Shown: positions 52,984 through 60,552 of the stretch, one piece after another
How positions within the stretch are numbered: the stretch's first letter is position 1
Layout of the letters: every line of letters begins with the position of its first letter
NCBI RefSeq assembly: GCF_030757795.1
Contig: NZ_JAUQWH010000040.1
Span: forward strand, 1 to 60,552
Length of the DNA stretch: 60,552 bases
Direction of reading: 5' to 3'
From: Actinoplanes oryzae
GTDB lineage: Bacteria; Actinomycetota; Actinomycetes; Mycobacteriales; Micromonosporaceae
Position numbers and translations under genes: made by a program
The notes under the pieces: generated by a model
The model's database searches: none
Told to the model about the DNA's origin: nothing
The model's input: the letters and a program-made list of their open reading frames with translations, nothing else

Positions 52984-55385
52984 GACACGGCTGTTGCCGC
53001 GGTGGATCGGAGGTCGCGGGAGGAGGCGCCGACGGCGATCCCGTACGAGCCGGGCGCCGACCGCCAGGCGCCGGCTGTCCACTGCTGGAAGGCGCGGGCG
53101 TTCAGGGGGATCGTGACCTCGCGGGACTCGCCCGGCGCCAGGGTGACCTTCGCGAAGCCGGCCAGGATCCGGGGCGGCTCGTCCGCGGCGGGTGGCGGGG
53201 TCACGTACGCCTGGGGTGTCTCGGTGCCGGCGCGGGAACCCGTGTTGGTGAGGGTGAAGGTCGCGCTCTCCCGCGAGACCCGCAGGCCGGAGTACGCGAA
53301 CGTGGTGTACGACAGGCCGTGCCCGAAGGGGAACAGCGGCTCCTTGCCCGTGGCGTCGTACCAGCGGTAGCCGACCTCGAGCCCCTCCGAGTAGTCGCCG
53401 CCGGGCCACTGCGCGCGGGTGGCGGCGGGCACGTCGGCGAGCGTGCGGGGGAAGGTGACGGGCAGCCGGCCGGTGAAGTCGACGTCGCCGAAGAGGAGGC
53501 GGGCGAGGGCGTGGCCGTACTCCTGGCCCGGGTACCAGGCGGCGACGACGGCCCGGACCGAGCCCGCCCACGGCATCGCCACCGCGGAGCCGCTGTTGAC
53601 GACGACCACGGTGTTCGGGTTGACCGCCGCCACGTCGCGGACCAGGGCGTTCTCGGCGGGGGAGAGGCTGATGTGCGGCAGGTCGGACCCCTCGCCGGTG
53701 CCGCGGCCGACGACCACGACGCTGAGGTCGGCCGTACGCGCGGCAGCCACCGCATCGTCGTGCAGCCGCTGACCCGGGAGCGTCCAGCCGAGGGTGAGCG
53801 CGGCGTTGCCCTTGAAGTGCGCGAACTCCACAGTCACCGGCACCCGTTCGCCGGCGGTCAACGCGATCGTGCCCCGGCCCGTGCGGCGCGGGCCGTCGCT
53901 CCAGCCGTTGTCCACGACAGTGCGGTCACCGATGCGCAGCCGGCCGCCGCCGGTGTTGGTCAGCGAGAACGTGTACGTGCCGGTCGCGGGCGCCGTCAGG
54001 TCCCCGGTCCAGCGGGCGGACCACGGCGACGAGCGGCCCGTGCCGGGGTCGCCGCCTCGCCAGTCGGCGTCGAGCGTGGCGTCCGTACGGGTGGCGAAGG
54101 CCGGCCCGGCGAGCCCGGTGCCGTCGAAGAACTCGCCCGTCAGCCCCAGCGCGGGCACGGTCGGCAACGCACCGTCCGCCCTGGTCACGCCCGGTTCGTA
54201 GGTCACCCGGGCGCGGGTGCCGGCCCGGTCGCGCAGGCCCTCGTAGGGGGACACGACGTACTCCGGGTCGACGCGCGCGCTGCCGCCGCCCTGGCTCAGG
54301 ACGGCCGTACCGGCTCCGCTGCCGACGACGGCGATCGAGCGGACGCCGGCGCGTACGGGCAGCAGGCTCTGATCGTTCTTGAGCAGCACGCTGCCCTGCT
54401 CCGCCACCTCGCGGGCGACCACCGCGTGGGCGTCGCTGGTGACCCGGGCCGTGCGGCTGCCGCCCCGGTCGCGGTCGAACATGCCGTTGCGGAACATCGC
54501 GGTCAGGATGCGGCGGACGTGCACGTCCACGTCCTCGTCGCCGAGCGTGCCGAAGTACTTCGCGCCGGGCATCTCCATGTCGAGGCCGTTGCGCACCGCG
54601 CCCGCCGCCGAGTGCGTGGCGTTCCAGTCCGACGTGATGAAGCCCCGGAAGCCGAGCTCGCCGCGGAGGATGCGCTCCTGCAGCCAGCCGTTCTCGCACG
54701 GGTAGATGCCGTTGACCGGGTTGTAGCCGCACATCACCGACTCCGCGCCCGCGGCGACCGACGCCTCGAAGGCCGGCAGGTAGATCTCGCGCAGCGTGCG
54801 CTCGTCGATCGTCGCGTCGCTCGCCGGGGTGTTGCGGCTGGTCTCCTGGTTGTAGACGGCATAGTGCTTGACCTGCGCCATCGGCCCGGCGGAGCGGATG
54901 CCGCCGAGCTCTGCCGCGGCGGCGACCCCGGACAGGTACGGGTCCTCGCCCAGCGACTCGAACGCCCGCCCCCAGCGCGGGTCACGGACGATGTTGACCG
55001 TCGGCGCCAGCACGACGTCGGTGCCCTTGCCCTGCTGCTCGGCGCCGAGGACCTGCCCGTACGCGCGCATCACCGCCGGATCCCACGCTGCCGCCGCGGC
55101 GACCGGGGCGGGCAGCTGCGTCACCCCGGTCAGGCCGCCGCCGACCCCGGTCGGGCCATCCTGCAGCCGCAGCGGGGGGATGCCGAGCCGCTCGATGCCG
55201 TCGACACACCCGACGTAGCCGCAGGCCGCACCGCCGTGCATCAACGTCAGCTTCTCGGCCTGCGTCATGCGCGTGAGCAGGGCTTCCGCGCGTTGCTCCG
55301 GGGCGCTCTGGTCCTCGACGCCGCCGGTGAGGACCACCAGACCGAGGATCGCCAGGAGGGCCGCCACTGCCGATCTTGATCTCAT
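52980..55385 (-). CDS. Secreted GH3 beta-glucosidase-type enzyme with PA14 domain
   Basis: An 801-residue exported glycosidase. Signal peptide or anchor 1-22. GH3 N-domain about 30-310 with the nucleophile D253 in GFITSDWNATHS. The C-domain (about 335-690) is interrupted by a PA14 domain at about 412-538 (LTGEFFDGTGLAGPAF to LTLGWTLPG); the acid/base is probably E565 in GTGEGSD. A fibronectin-like domain closes the protein (about 715-795). PA14-containing GH3 enzymes hydrolyse beta-glucosides, with PA14 shaping the substrate pocket. No regulator or transporter adjoins it. Confidence 0.9.
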   Translation of the reverse strand: MRSRSAVAALLAILGLVVLTGGVEDQSAPEQRAEALLTRMTQAEKLTLMHGGAACGYVGCVDGIERLGIPPLRLQDGPTGVGGGLTGVTQLPAPVAAAAAWDPAVMRAYGQVLGAEQQGKGTDVVLAPTVNIVRDPRWGRAFESLGEDPYLSGVAAAAELGGIRSAGPMAQVKHYAVYNQETSRNTPASDATIDERTLREIYLPAFEASVAAGAESVMCGYNPVNGIYPCENGWLQERILRGELGFRGFITSDWNATHSAAGAVRNGLDMEMPGAKYFGTLGDEDVDVHVRRILTAMFRNGMFDRDRGGSRTARVTSDAHAVVAREVAEQGSVLLKNDQSLLPVRAGVRSIAVVGSGAGTAVLSQGGGSARVDPEYVVSPYEGLRDRAGTRARVTYEPGVTRADGALPTVPALGLTGEFFDGTGLAGPAFATRTDATLDADWRGGDPGTGRSSPWSARWTGDLTAPATGTYTFSLTNTGGGRLRIGDRTVVDNGWSDGPRRTGRGTIALTAGERVPVTVEFAHFKGNAALTLGWTLPGQRLHDDAVAAARTADLSVVVVGRGTGEGSDLPHISLSPAENALVRDVAAVNPNTVVVVNSGSAVAMPWAGSVRAVVAAWYPGQEYGHALARLLFGDVDFTGRLPVTFPRTLADVPAATRAQWPGGDYSEGLEVGYRWYDATGKEPLFPFGHGLSYTTFAYSGLRVSRESATFTLTNTGSRAGTETPQAYVTPPPAADEPPRILAGFAKVTLAPGESREVTIPLNARAFQQWTAGAWRSAPGSYGIAVGASSRDLRSTAATAVS

Positions 55386-55435
55386 CGAGTTCCTTGCTGG
55401 CCACGGGACCGCTCCGGGTCCGGAACAATACAGGG

Positions 55436-57079
55436 GTGAGTGTCGAGACGACGTTGCTGTTCATCCTTGCCGGGGTCGGGGTCGTGGTGGCCGTCCGCTG
55501 GTTCGCCGAGCGGACCGGGCTGCCGGCGGCCGCCCTGCTGACCCTCCTCGGCATCCTCTACGCCGTCCTGCCCGGGCCCAACGTCGAGCTGGATCCCCAC
55601 CTCGTGCTGACCCTGGTGCTGCCGCCGCTGCTCTACAACGCCGCGCTGGACTCCTCGCTGATCGACATCCGGCGCAACCTGCGTACGGTGATCAGCCTCT
55701 CCGTGGTCCTGGTGATCCTCACCGCGCTGGTGATCGGCGCGGGCTTCGCCTGGTTCGTCGCGGGCGCCACGATGGCGGCCGGGGTCGCGCTCGGGGCGGC
55801 CGTCGCCCCGCCCGACCCGGTGGCCGCGCTCGCCGTCGGCAAGAAGGTCGGCCTGCCCCGCAAGATCGTCACGCTCGTCCAGGGCGAGGGCCTGCTCAAC
55901 GACGCCACCGCGCTGACCCTGCTCAGCGTCGCGGTGGCGGCGGCCGGCGGCGAGTTCTCGTTCCCGCGGGCCCTCGGCGAGTTCGCCCTGGTCGCGGTCG
56001 GCGGCGTGGTGGCCGGCGTGGTGGTCGCGTACGCGTTCCGGGCCACCCGCCGCATCCAGCACGACCCGATCATCGCCAACGCGATCTCCCTGGCCACCCC
56101 CTTCCTGGCGTACGTGCTCGCGGAGAAGGTGCACGTCTCCGGCGTCCTGGCCGTGGTCGTCGCCGGGCTGATCATCGGCCACGACACCCCGCGCCTGGCC
56201 ACGGGCGCCAGCCGGCTGCAGGTCAGCGCGGTCTGGCGGCTCGTCGACTTTCTCCTCGAGGGGCTGGTCTTCCTCCTCATCGGCCAGCAGTTGCCGTGGG
56301 TCATCGACGGCCTGAGCGAGTACAGCACCAGCACCATCGTCATCGCCCTGGCGATCTCCGTCGGGGTGGTGCTGCTGCTGCGCCCGCTGTTCCTGTGGGT
56401 CACCCAGACGCTGCCGCCGGCCATGCACGCCCGCCTGGGCGGCGACATGGACACCGACGAGGACTCGCCCAAGCGCGAGCGGGCCCTCAACGGCAAGGAG
56501 ATCATCGCGCTGAGCTGGTCCGGCACCCGCGGCGTCATCACGCTGGCCGCCGTCTTCACCATCCCGCTGACGACCGACTCCGGGGAGCCCTTCCCGGACC
56601 GGGACCTGCTGCTGTTCTGTGCGTTCGTCGTCGTCCTGGTCACGCTCGTGCTGCAGGGCGTCAGCTTCGGCCCGCTGGTGCGCATGCTGGGCCTGCGCGC
56701 CAACGAGACCGACGAGGCCCGCGAGCGCAACGAGGCCCGGACCGCCTCGGCGCAGGCCGCGATCGACCGGCTCGACGAGATCCAGCAGGAGAAGCACGAC
56801 CACGTCGAGGACCCGGCCATCGACTCGATGCGCAAGCAGATGCAGGTCCGGCTGGAGCGCTACCGCCGCCGCCTCGACCTGCTGGAGTCGGCGGACTCGG
56901 ACGAGCTGCCGGTCTCGCCGCAGTACGAGGCTGCTCTGCGCGTACGCCGATCGGTCATCGACGCCCAGCGCGAGGAGCTGCTGCGCTGGCGGGACGCCGG
57001 CCGGCTCTCCGACGAGAGCCTGCGCGCCCTGGAACGGGAGCTCGACCACGAGGAGCGGCTGCTCCCCGACCGGCGCTGA
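55436..57079 (+). CDS. Na+/H+ antiporter, CPA1 family
   Basis: A 547-residue antiporter with about 12 hydrophobic segments. The CPA1 core shows GAAVAPPDPVAAL and VQGEGLLNDATALTLL (the conserved ND pair in the ion site) and SWSGTRGVITLAAVF. A cytoplasmic coiled-coil tail from about residue 440 is rich in Arg and Glu. It exchanges sodium (or potassium) for protons for pH and salt control. Start: the GTG at 55436 gives the family N-terminus; it lacks a ribosome binding site and an AT-richer -10-like element lies just before it, so a leaderless transcript is possible. Divergent from the GH3 gene with only 50 bases between. Confidence 0.9.
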   Translation: MSVETTLLFILAGVGVVVAVRWFAERTGLPAAALLTLLGILYAVLPGPNVELDPHLVLTLVLPPLLYNAALDSSLIDIRRNLRTVISLSVVLVILTALVIGAGFAWFVAGATMAAGVALGAAVAPPDPVAALAVGKKVGLPRKIVTLVQGEGLLNDATALTLLSVAVAAAGGEFSFPRALGEFALVAVGGVVAGVVVAYAFRATRRIQHDPIIANAISLATPFLAYVLAEKVHVSGVLAVVVAGLIIGHDTPRLATGASRLQVSAVWRLVDFLLEGLVFLLIGQQLPWVIDGLSEYSTSTIVIALAISVGVVLLLRPLFLWVTQTLPPAMHARLGGDMDTDEDSPKRERALNGKEIIALSWSGTRGVITLAAVFTIPLTTDSGEPFPDRDLLLFCAFVVVLVTLVLQGVSFGPLVRMLGLRANETDEARERNEARTASAQAAIDRLDEIQQEKHDHVEDPAIDSMRKQMQVRLERYRRRLDLLESADSDELPVSPQYEAALRVRRSVIDAQREELLRWRDAGRLSDESLRALERELDHEERLLPDRR

Positions 57080-57083
57080 CCAG

Positions 57084-58490
57084 GTGGAGGTGACACAGGG
57101 CGAGGCGCTCATCCGCCGGGTGGCGCGCCTGCGGACCGAGGGCCACCGGCCGCCCGTCGCGCTGTCCCGCGGCCGCCGCCTCGCCGGCTTCGGCGCGGTG
57201 GTCCTCGGCCTGCCGGCCCTGACCGCCGCGCTGCACGGCCGCGGCCTGTCGCTCACCAGCGACATCCTGCTGTTCCTGGCCACGGTGGTCGGGGTCGCCC
57301 TGCTCGGCGGCGTCTGGCCCGCCCTGCTCGCCGCCTTCGCCGGGTCGCTGCTGCTCAACTGGTACTTCACCCCGCCGTACGGCCGGTTCCTCATCGCCGA
57401 GCCCGACAACCTCCTGGCGCTGGTCATCTTCGTCGTGGTGGCGATCGCGGTGAGCTGGGTGGTCGACACCGCCGCCCGGCGCACCCGGCAGGCGGCCGAG
57501 GCGAGCGCCGACGCGCAGACGCTGGCGAGCGTGGCGGGCGCGGTGCTGCGCGGCGACCGTCCGCTGCTCGGCCTGGTCTCTCAGTTGCGCGAAACGTTCA
57601 CCCTGCAAGGCGTGGTGGTCCGGCAGGACGATGCGGAGATCGTCGCCGTCGGCTCCCCGGGCGAGCCCGAGATCCGGGTGCCCGCGGACGACGGTGTCGT
57701 TCTGGTGCTGTACGGCCGCGTCCTGAAGGCGTCCGACCGGCGCGTCGTCGAGGCGTTCGCCGCCCAGATGACGGTCGCGTTGCGCCAGGAACGGCTGTCG
57801 GTGCTCGCGGAGGCGGACCGCATGCGCACCGCGCTGCTCGCGGCCGTCAGCCATGATCTGCGTACGCCCCTCGCGTCGGCAAAGGCGTCCGTCGCCAGCC
57901 TCCGGAGCGAGGACGTCCACTTCAGCGCGGCGGATCGCGCCGAGTTGCTCCTCACCGCCGCCGAGTCGCTCGACCGCCTCGACCGGCTGGTCACCAACCT
58001 CCTCGACATGAGCCGCCTCCAGGCCGGAGCCCTCGGCGTGACCCTCCTCCCGATCGGCGCCGAGGAGGTCGTCCCGGGCGCCCTCGACGACCTGGGCCCC
58101 GCCGGCCGCGCCGTGGTCACCCGCATCCCCGACGACCTCCCGGCCCTCCTCGCCGACCCGGGCCTCCTCGAACGCGTCCTGGCCAACCTGGTCGGCAACG
58201 CCGTGCGCTACAGCCCGCCCGACCGCCCACCCGCGATCACCGCGACCACCCGCGCCGACATGATGGAATTCCGCATCATCGACCACGGCCCGGGCATCCC
58301 CGCCTCCCGCTGGGAAGACATCTTCCTGCCGTTCCAGCGCCTGGGCGACCGCGACAACCACACGGGCGTGGGCCTCGGCCTCGCCCTGTCCCGAGGCCTG
58401 ACCGAGTCGATGGGCGGCCGGCTGACCCCGGAGGAAACCCCCGGAGGAGGCCTCACCATGGTCCTGTCCCTGCCCCTGGCCCCCCGATGA
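57084..58490 (+). CDS. KdpD-like sensor histidine kinase lacking the N-terminal KdpD domain
   Basis: A 468-residue kinase. Four closely spaced hydrophobic segments at about 30-125 form a DUF4118 (KdpD transmembrane) module with LLLNWYFTPPYGRFLIAEPDN; then a GAF-like region, HisKA with phosphorylatable H257 in AVSHDLRTPLASAK, and HATPase with LVGNAVRYSP, DHGPGIP and GVGLGLALSRGL. Full KdpD proteins have an extra 370-residue nucleotide-binding and USP domain at the N-terminus, absent here. No response regulator is adjacent. The start could be GTG 57084 or GTG 57090. It follows the antiporter gene by five bases and may monitor ion status. Confidence 0.82.
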   Translation: MEVTQGEALIRRVARLRTEGHRPPVALSRGRRLAGFGAVVLGLPALTAALHGRGLSLTSDILLFLATVVGVALLGGVWPALLAAFAGSLLLNWYFTPPYGRFLIAEPDNLLALVIFVVVAIAVSWVVDTAARRTRQAAEASADAQTLASVAGAVLRGDRPLLGLVSQLRETFTLQGVVVRQDDAEIVAVGSPGEPEIRVPADDGVVLVLYGRVLKASDRRVVEAFAAQMTVALRQERLSVLAEADRMRTALLAAVSHDLRTPLASAKASVASLRSEDVHFSAADRAELLLTAAESLDRLDRLVTNLLDMSRLQAGALGVTLLPIGAEEVVPGALDDLGPAGRAVVTRIPDDLPALLADPGLLERVLANLVGNAVRYSPPDRPPAITATTRADMMEFRIIDHGPGIPASRWEDIFLPFQRLGDRDNHTGVGLGLALSRGLTESMGGRLTPEETPGGGLTMVLSLPLAPR

Positions 58491-59098
58491 TCGGCTTCCT
58501 GCACACCTCCCCGGCCCACGTGCCGGCCTTCGGCGCCCTCGCCCCCGGATCCCGCCACCTGGTCGACGAGAGCCTGCTCGCCGACGCCCGCCGCGGCTTG
58601 GACGTGCGCGACCGCCTGCTGCTGCGGTTACAGGCCCTCACCCCCGCCGACGTCATCGTCTGCACCTGCTCCACCCTGGGCGCCATGGCCGTCGCCCTGG
58701 CACCGGCCCTGGGCATCCCCGTCCTCCGGGCCGACGAACCCATGGCCGCCGAAGCCGTCGCCGCCGGCCGCCGCATCGCCCTGGTCGTCACCGTCGAATC
58801 GACAGTGGCACCGACGCTGGCACTGTTCCAGTCCCACGCCCGGCCCGACACCGAGCTGACGGTGGCGCGCTGCCTGTACGCGTGGCCCCTCTTCGAAGCC
58901 GGAGACTCCGAGGGGTACGCCCGGGTGATCGCCGACTACGCCCGCACCCTCGACGCGGACGTGATCGCCCTCGCCCAGGCCAGCATGGCCCCGGCCGCCG
59001 ATTTACTCACCGACCTCGCCAAACCGGTCCTCACCAGCCCCCGCTCCGCCGTCGCCGGAGCGCAAGCGTGGGTGACGGTCATGGCGCCGCCGTCATGA
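58487..59098 (+). CDS. Asp/Glu racemase-fold protein with one catalytic cysteine missing
   Basis: A 203-residue protein of the aspartate/glutamate/hydantoin racemase superfamily. The first active-site cysteine is present in VCTCSTLGAMA (C59/C61). At the second position, where racemases have a cysteine, it reads DVIALAQASMAPAADLL, so a two-base racemisation mechanism is unlikely. One-cysteine relatives include isomerases and decarboxylases. Coupled by ATGA to the kinase gene. Substrate unknown. Confidence 0.75.
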   Translation: MIGFLHTSPAHVPAFGALAPGSRHLVDESLLADARRGLDVRDRLLLRLQALTPADVIVCTCSTLGAMAVALAPALGIPVLRADEPMAAEAVAAGRRIALVVTVESTVAPTLALFQSHARPDTELTVARCLYAWPLFEAGDSEGYARVIADYARTLDADVIALAQASMAPAADLLTDLAKPVLTSPRSAVAGAQAWVTVMAPPS

Positions 59099-59229
59099 CG
59101 TTGCTTCTGATCATTCTCAAATCTGATGATCGGCGTGTCTTGAAGGCCTTCCGGGGCGGTTCTGACTGAGAATGGTCAGGCTGCATCATCATGATTGAAC
59201 TCGCGAGGCCGTTGACATTGAAGAACGAA

Positions 59230-59430
59230 ATGGCAGCTGAGCCACTGCGCTGGCGTAAGAGCAGCCGGTCGGCCTTGGACCGTGACTGCGTGGAAGTGGC
59301 CTCCGGCGACTCGGGGACCATTTACCTCAGAGACTCCAAGGATCCGGACGGACTCATCCTCGCGCTGGCCTCCGGAACCTTCGCCGAGTTCCTGGCCGAC
59401 GTGAAGACAGGCCGCTTCGACCGCGCCTGA
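59230..59430 (+). CDS. DUF397 domain protein
   Basis: A 66-residue protein with the complete DUF397 signature: LRWRKSSRS near the start, CVEVA, and LRDSKDPDG. An ATG 13 codons upstream is in frame, but the 59230 start gives the usual family size. DUF397 proteins are abundant in sporulating actinomycetes and normally sit beside an XRE-family regulator as small interacting partners, resembling BldB-system or AbaA-like regulatory pairs. Here the partner is missing from the window. Its last 77 bases overlap the DUF6082 gene on the other strand. Confidence 0.82.
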   Translation: MAAEPLRWRKSSRSALDRDCVEVASGDSGTIYLRDSKDPDGLILALASGTFAEFLADVKTGRFDRA

Positions 59431-60178
59431 TTCTTCGCCGGTCGATGGCCGACAACCCGGCATGAGCGATGGACACGGTGCCTGAGAAGGCGCGGACCAG
59501 GACGTGGCCCGCCAGATTCGTCGTGCCGGATCCCCGCCGCTCGGTTGACGTGATCACGAGGGGCAGGGCAGCCGCCTCGGTCTCGGCTGTCCGCCACTCC
59601 TCCGTGACGAGCGCCACGAAGCGTCGGTGTCGACGGTTGCGCGGCGTGATCCAGGTTGCTTGGCGGTCACTCCACCAGTCGCGCGATATCGAATTTCGGA
59701 ACATCCGGGATATGTGGTTGCGGAGCTCGGCCTCGGGGAGATCGCCCAACTCCCACAGGCTGAGCCAGTAGACCATCCACAAGTTCGCATACACCTTCTT
59801 GCGGTCCCTGGGTGTGGTCACGCCTTCGCCGTCCACCGCCTCGAACAGTTCCGGATCGTCCATTGCGAGCTTCAGCAGGTCGAAATGCCGCTGCCGATCT
59901 GTGTTCAGTTGCTCCTGGCGGGTCTGTCGTATCTGGATTGTCAACGAGGCGGCCACTCCGGTCAGCGCGATGGCTGACACGACAGCGGAGGCGCCGCCGT
60001 ACGCCTGACCGATGTCGGAGAGGTCGGACCAGGGCAGCCCGTCTCCCAGAACCTTCAGCAGGAGGACAGGGGACCACAGCACCGCCGCGAACCCGGCAAC
60101 TGCGCCGGCGGCGGAGAGGAGGAGCCGGATGGTCATCCGAGCAACAGCCTGGGCGGGCGGCTTGGCCATGGACGTCAC
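59354..60178 (-). CDS. DUF6082-family membrane protein
   Basis: A 274-residue protein with two hydrophobic segments at about 15-45 and 55-85, the second being the DLSDIGQAYGGASAVVSAIALTGV motif characteristic of this actinomycete family, followed by a soluble part with DRQRHFDLLKLAMDDPELFEAVDG. Function unknown. Homologs usually end shortly after the EEWRTAE region; here the frame continues about 75 residues with an Arg-rich end (RRRIRRGRSGLSSRRPGTRR), possibly through loss of the original stop, and overlaps the convergent DUF397 gene. The start may be GTG at 60178 or the ATG at 60169. Confidence 0.7.
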   Translation of the reverse strand: MTSMAKPPAQAVARMTIRLLLSAAGAVAGFAAVLWSPVLLLKVLGDGLPWSDLSDIGQAYGGASAVVSAIALTGVAASLTIQIRQTRQEQLNTDRQRHFDLLKLAMDDPELFEAVDGEGVTTPRDRKKVYANLWMVYWLSLWELGDLPEAELRNHISRMFRNSISRDWWSDRQATWITPRNRRHRRFVALVTEEWRTAETEAAALPLVITSTERRGSGTTNLAGHVLVRAFSGTVSIAHAGLSAIDRRRIRRGRSGLSSRRPGTRRRFRRPARG

Positions 60179-60552
60179 CGTGCTTCATGCGTGTCTCATC
60201 GGCAAATGAGCGATATTGACTTGTGGTAACTCAATCCTAACTTGGCGTGACACCCGGATCCTGGGATGAACAGTTCACTCATGGATACCCCGTGCCAAAT
60301 CGCCTGCGAAGCTCGACTGTGTCGCGTTTCAGCCATGCCGAGGCCGACCGGTGGACGGTAGCGGTCACAACACTTGTCGAAGGTGCCGTGTCGGTGGGCT
60401 AGGGCTTCGAGGGATCGAGACCGACATTTCCGTGGTCTCGAAGCAAAAGCCGGTCAAGAGCTGCCCGGGCTGCCGTCAACTGCCGGCGGCCTGCTCCAGC
60501 CGGGGAGTGGGCTGGCCGGGGCCGCCCCCGACGGGCGAAGGCCCCGCCGCGA
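60179..60552. other. Region without a recognisable gene at the right edge
   Basis: About 370 bases. AT content is higher near 60205-60300, consistent with the promoter of the minus-strand DUF6082 gene. No frame gives a protein I recognise and no frame is preceded by a convincing ribosome binding site. A fragment around 60414-60500 reads IETDISVVSKQKPVKSCPGC in one frame, but it is short and interrupted. The last 80 bases are strongly GC-rich with local inverted repeats and may be the end of a gene beyond the window. Confidence 0.5.

Noticed and set aside
60300..60552. Possible remnant of an ISL3-type transposase (fragment with KPVKSCPGC)
   Set aside because: Only one CxxC pair, no continuous frame with known transposase motifs, no terminal inverted repeat or target duplication visible; too weak to call.
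1..60552. A mobile island or prophage explaining the accessory functions
   Set aside because: No integrase, transposase, att-like repeat, tRNA or sharp composition break was seen; gene order is consistent with ordinary chromosomal metabolism loci.

Overview
The window is about 60 kb of very GC-rich DNA. Genes are tightly packed, many joined by ATGA or GTGA start/stop overlaps, and several appear to be translated from leaderless transcripts. GC content, the mix of LacI/ROK/TetR regulators, secreted carbohydrate-active enzymes, DUF397 and DUF6082 proteins, a SigE-type ECF factor and a lone chemoreceptor point to a filamentous actinobacterium, most likely Micromonosporaceae (Actinoplanes-like). 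This is inferred from protein style alone; there is no rRNA in the window. I see no integrase, intact insertion sequence, CRISPR array or tRNA, so this reads as ordinary chromosome.

Layout. 1-4 kb: the edge of a probable sigma-factor gene, a LURP-one-like protein, a Zn alcohol dehydrogenase, an SDR and an XRE regulator. 4.2-17.3 kb: a ROK regulator starts a tightly coupled operon for an SsuABC/TauABC-type importer, two cytoplasmic Cys-type sulfatases and their formylglycine-generating enzyme. It is followed by a secreted GH43 enzyme and a large secreted discoidin-domain protein, and looks like an organosulfate import and desulfation module. 17.3-25.1 kb: a chemoreceptor, an Erm rRNA methyltransferase with an apparent leader-peptide attenuator, a Fic protein under a large palindrome, glyA behind a ZTP riboswitch, and a TetR/MFS efflux pair. 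25.3-33.4 kb: an FrcBCA-like sugar importer, a secreted beta-helix protein with a well-defined promoter and operators, a phosphodiesterase, a quinone-oxidoreductase-like gene containing an 18-bp tandem repeat, and an SMP-30-like protein.

33.5-38.3 kb: a TetR/ABC exporter operon, then an ECF sigma factor coupled to a membrane-anchored partner. 38.3-51.9 kb is a complete L-rhamnose regulon. RhaTPQS imports rhamnose; RhaU (mutarotase), RhaI (isomerase), RhaB (kinase) and RhaEW (aldolase/lactaldehyde dehydrogenase) break it down to DHAP and L-lactate. LutABC, in the same operon as RhaEW and RhaB, oxidises the lactate to pyruvate. A LacI regulator sits between the two divergent operons, and TGAAACGTTTCA-type operators lie at all three promoters. 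51.9-60.5 kb: an NTF2-like/TetR divergent pair with twin operators, a GH3 glucosidase, a Na+/H+ antiporter, a KdpD-like orphan kinase, a racemase-fold protein, and a DUF397/DUF6082 convergent pair.

Everything is from reading the sequence. Family assignments rest on recognised motifs; substrate assignments for transporters and CAZymes are inference. Promoters and operators are pattern matches without experimental support.
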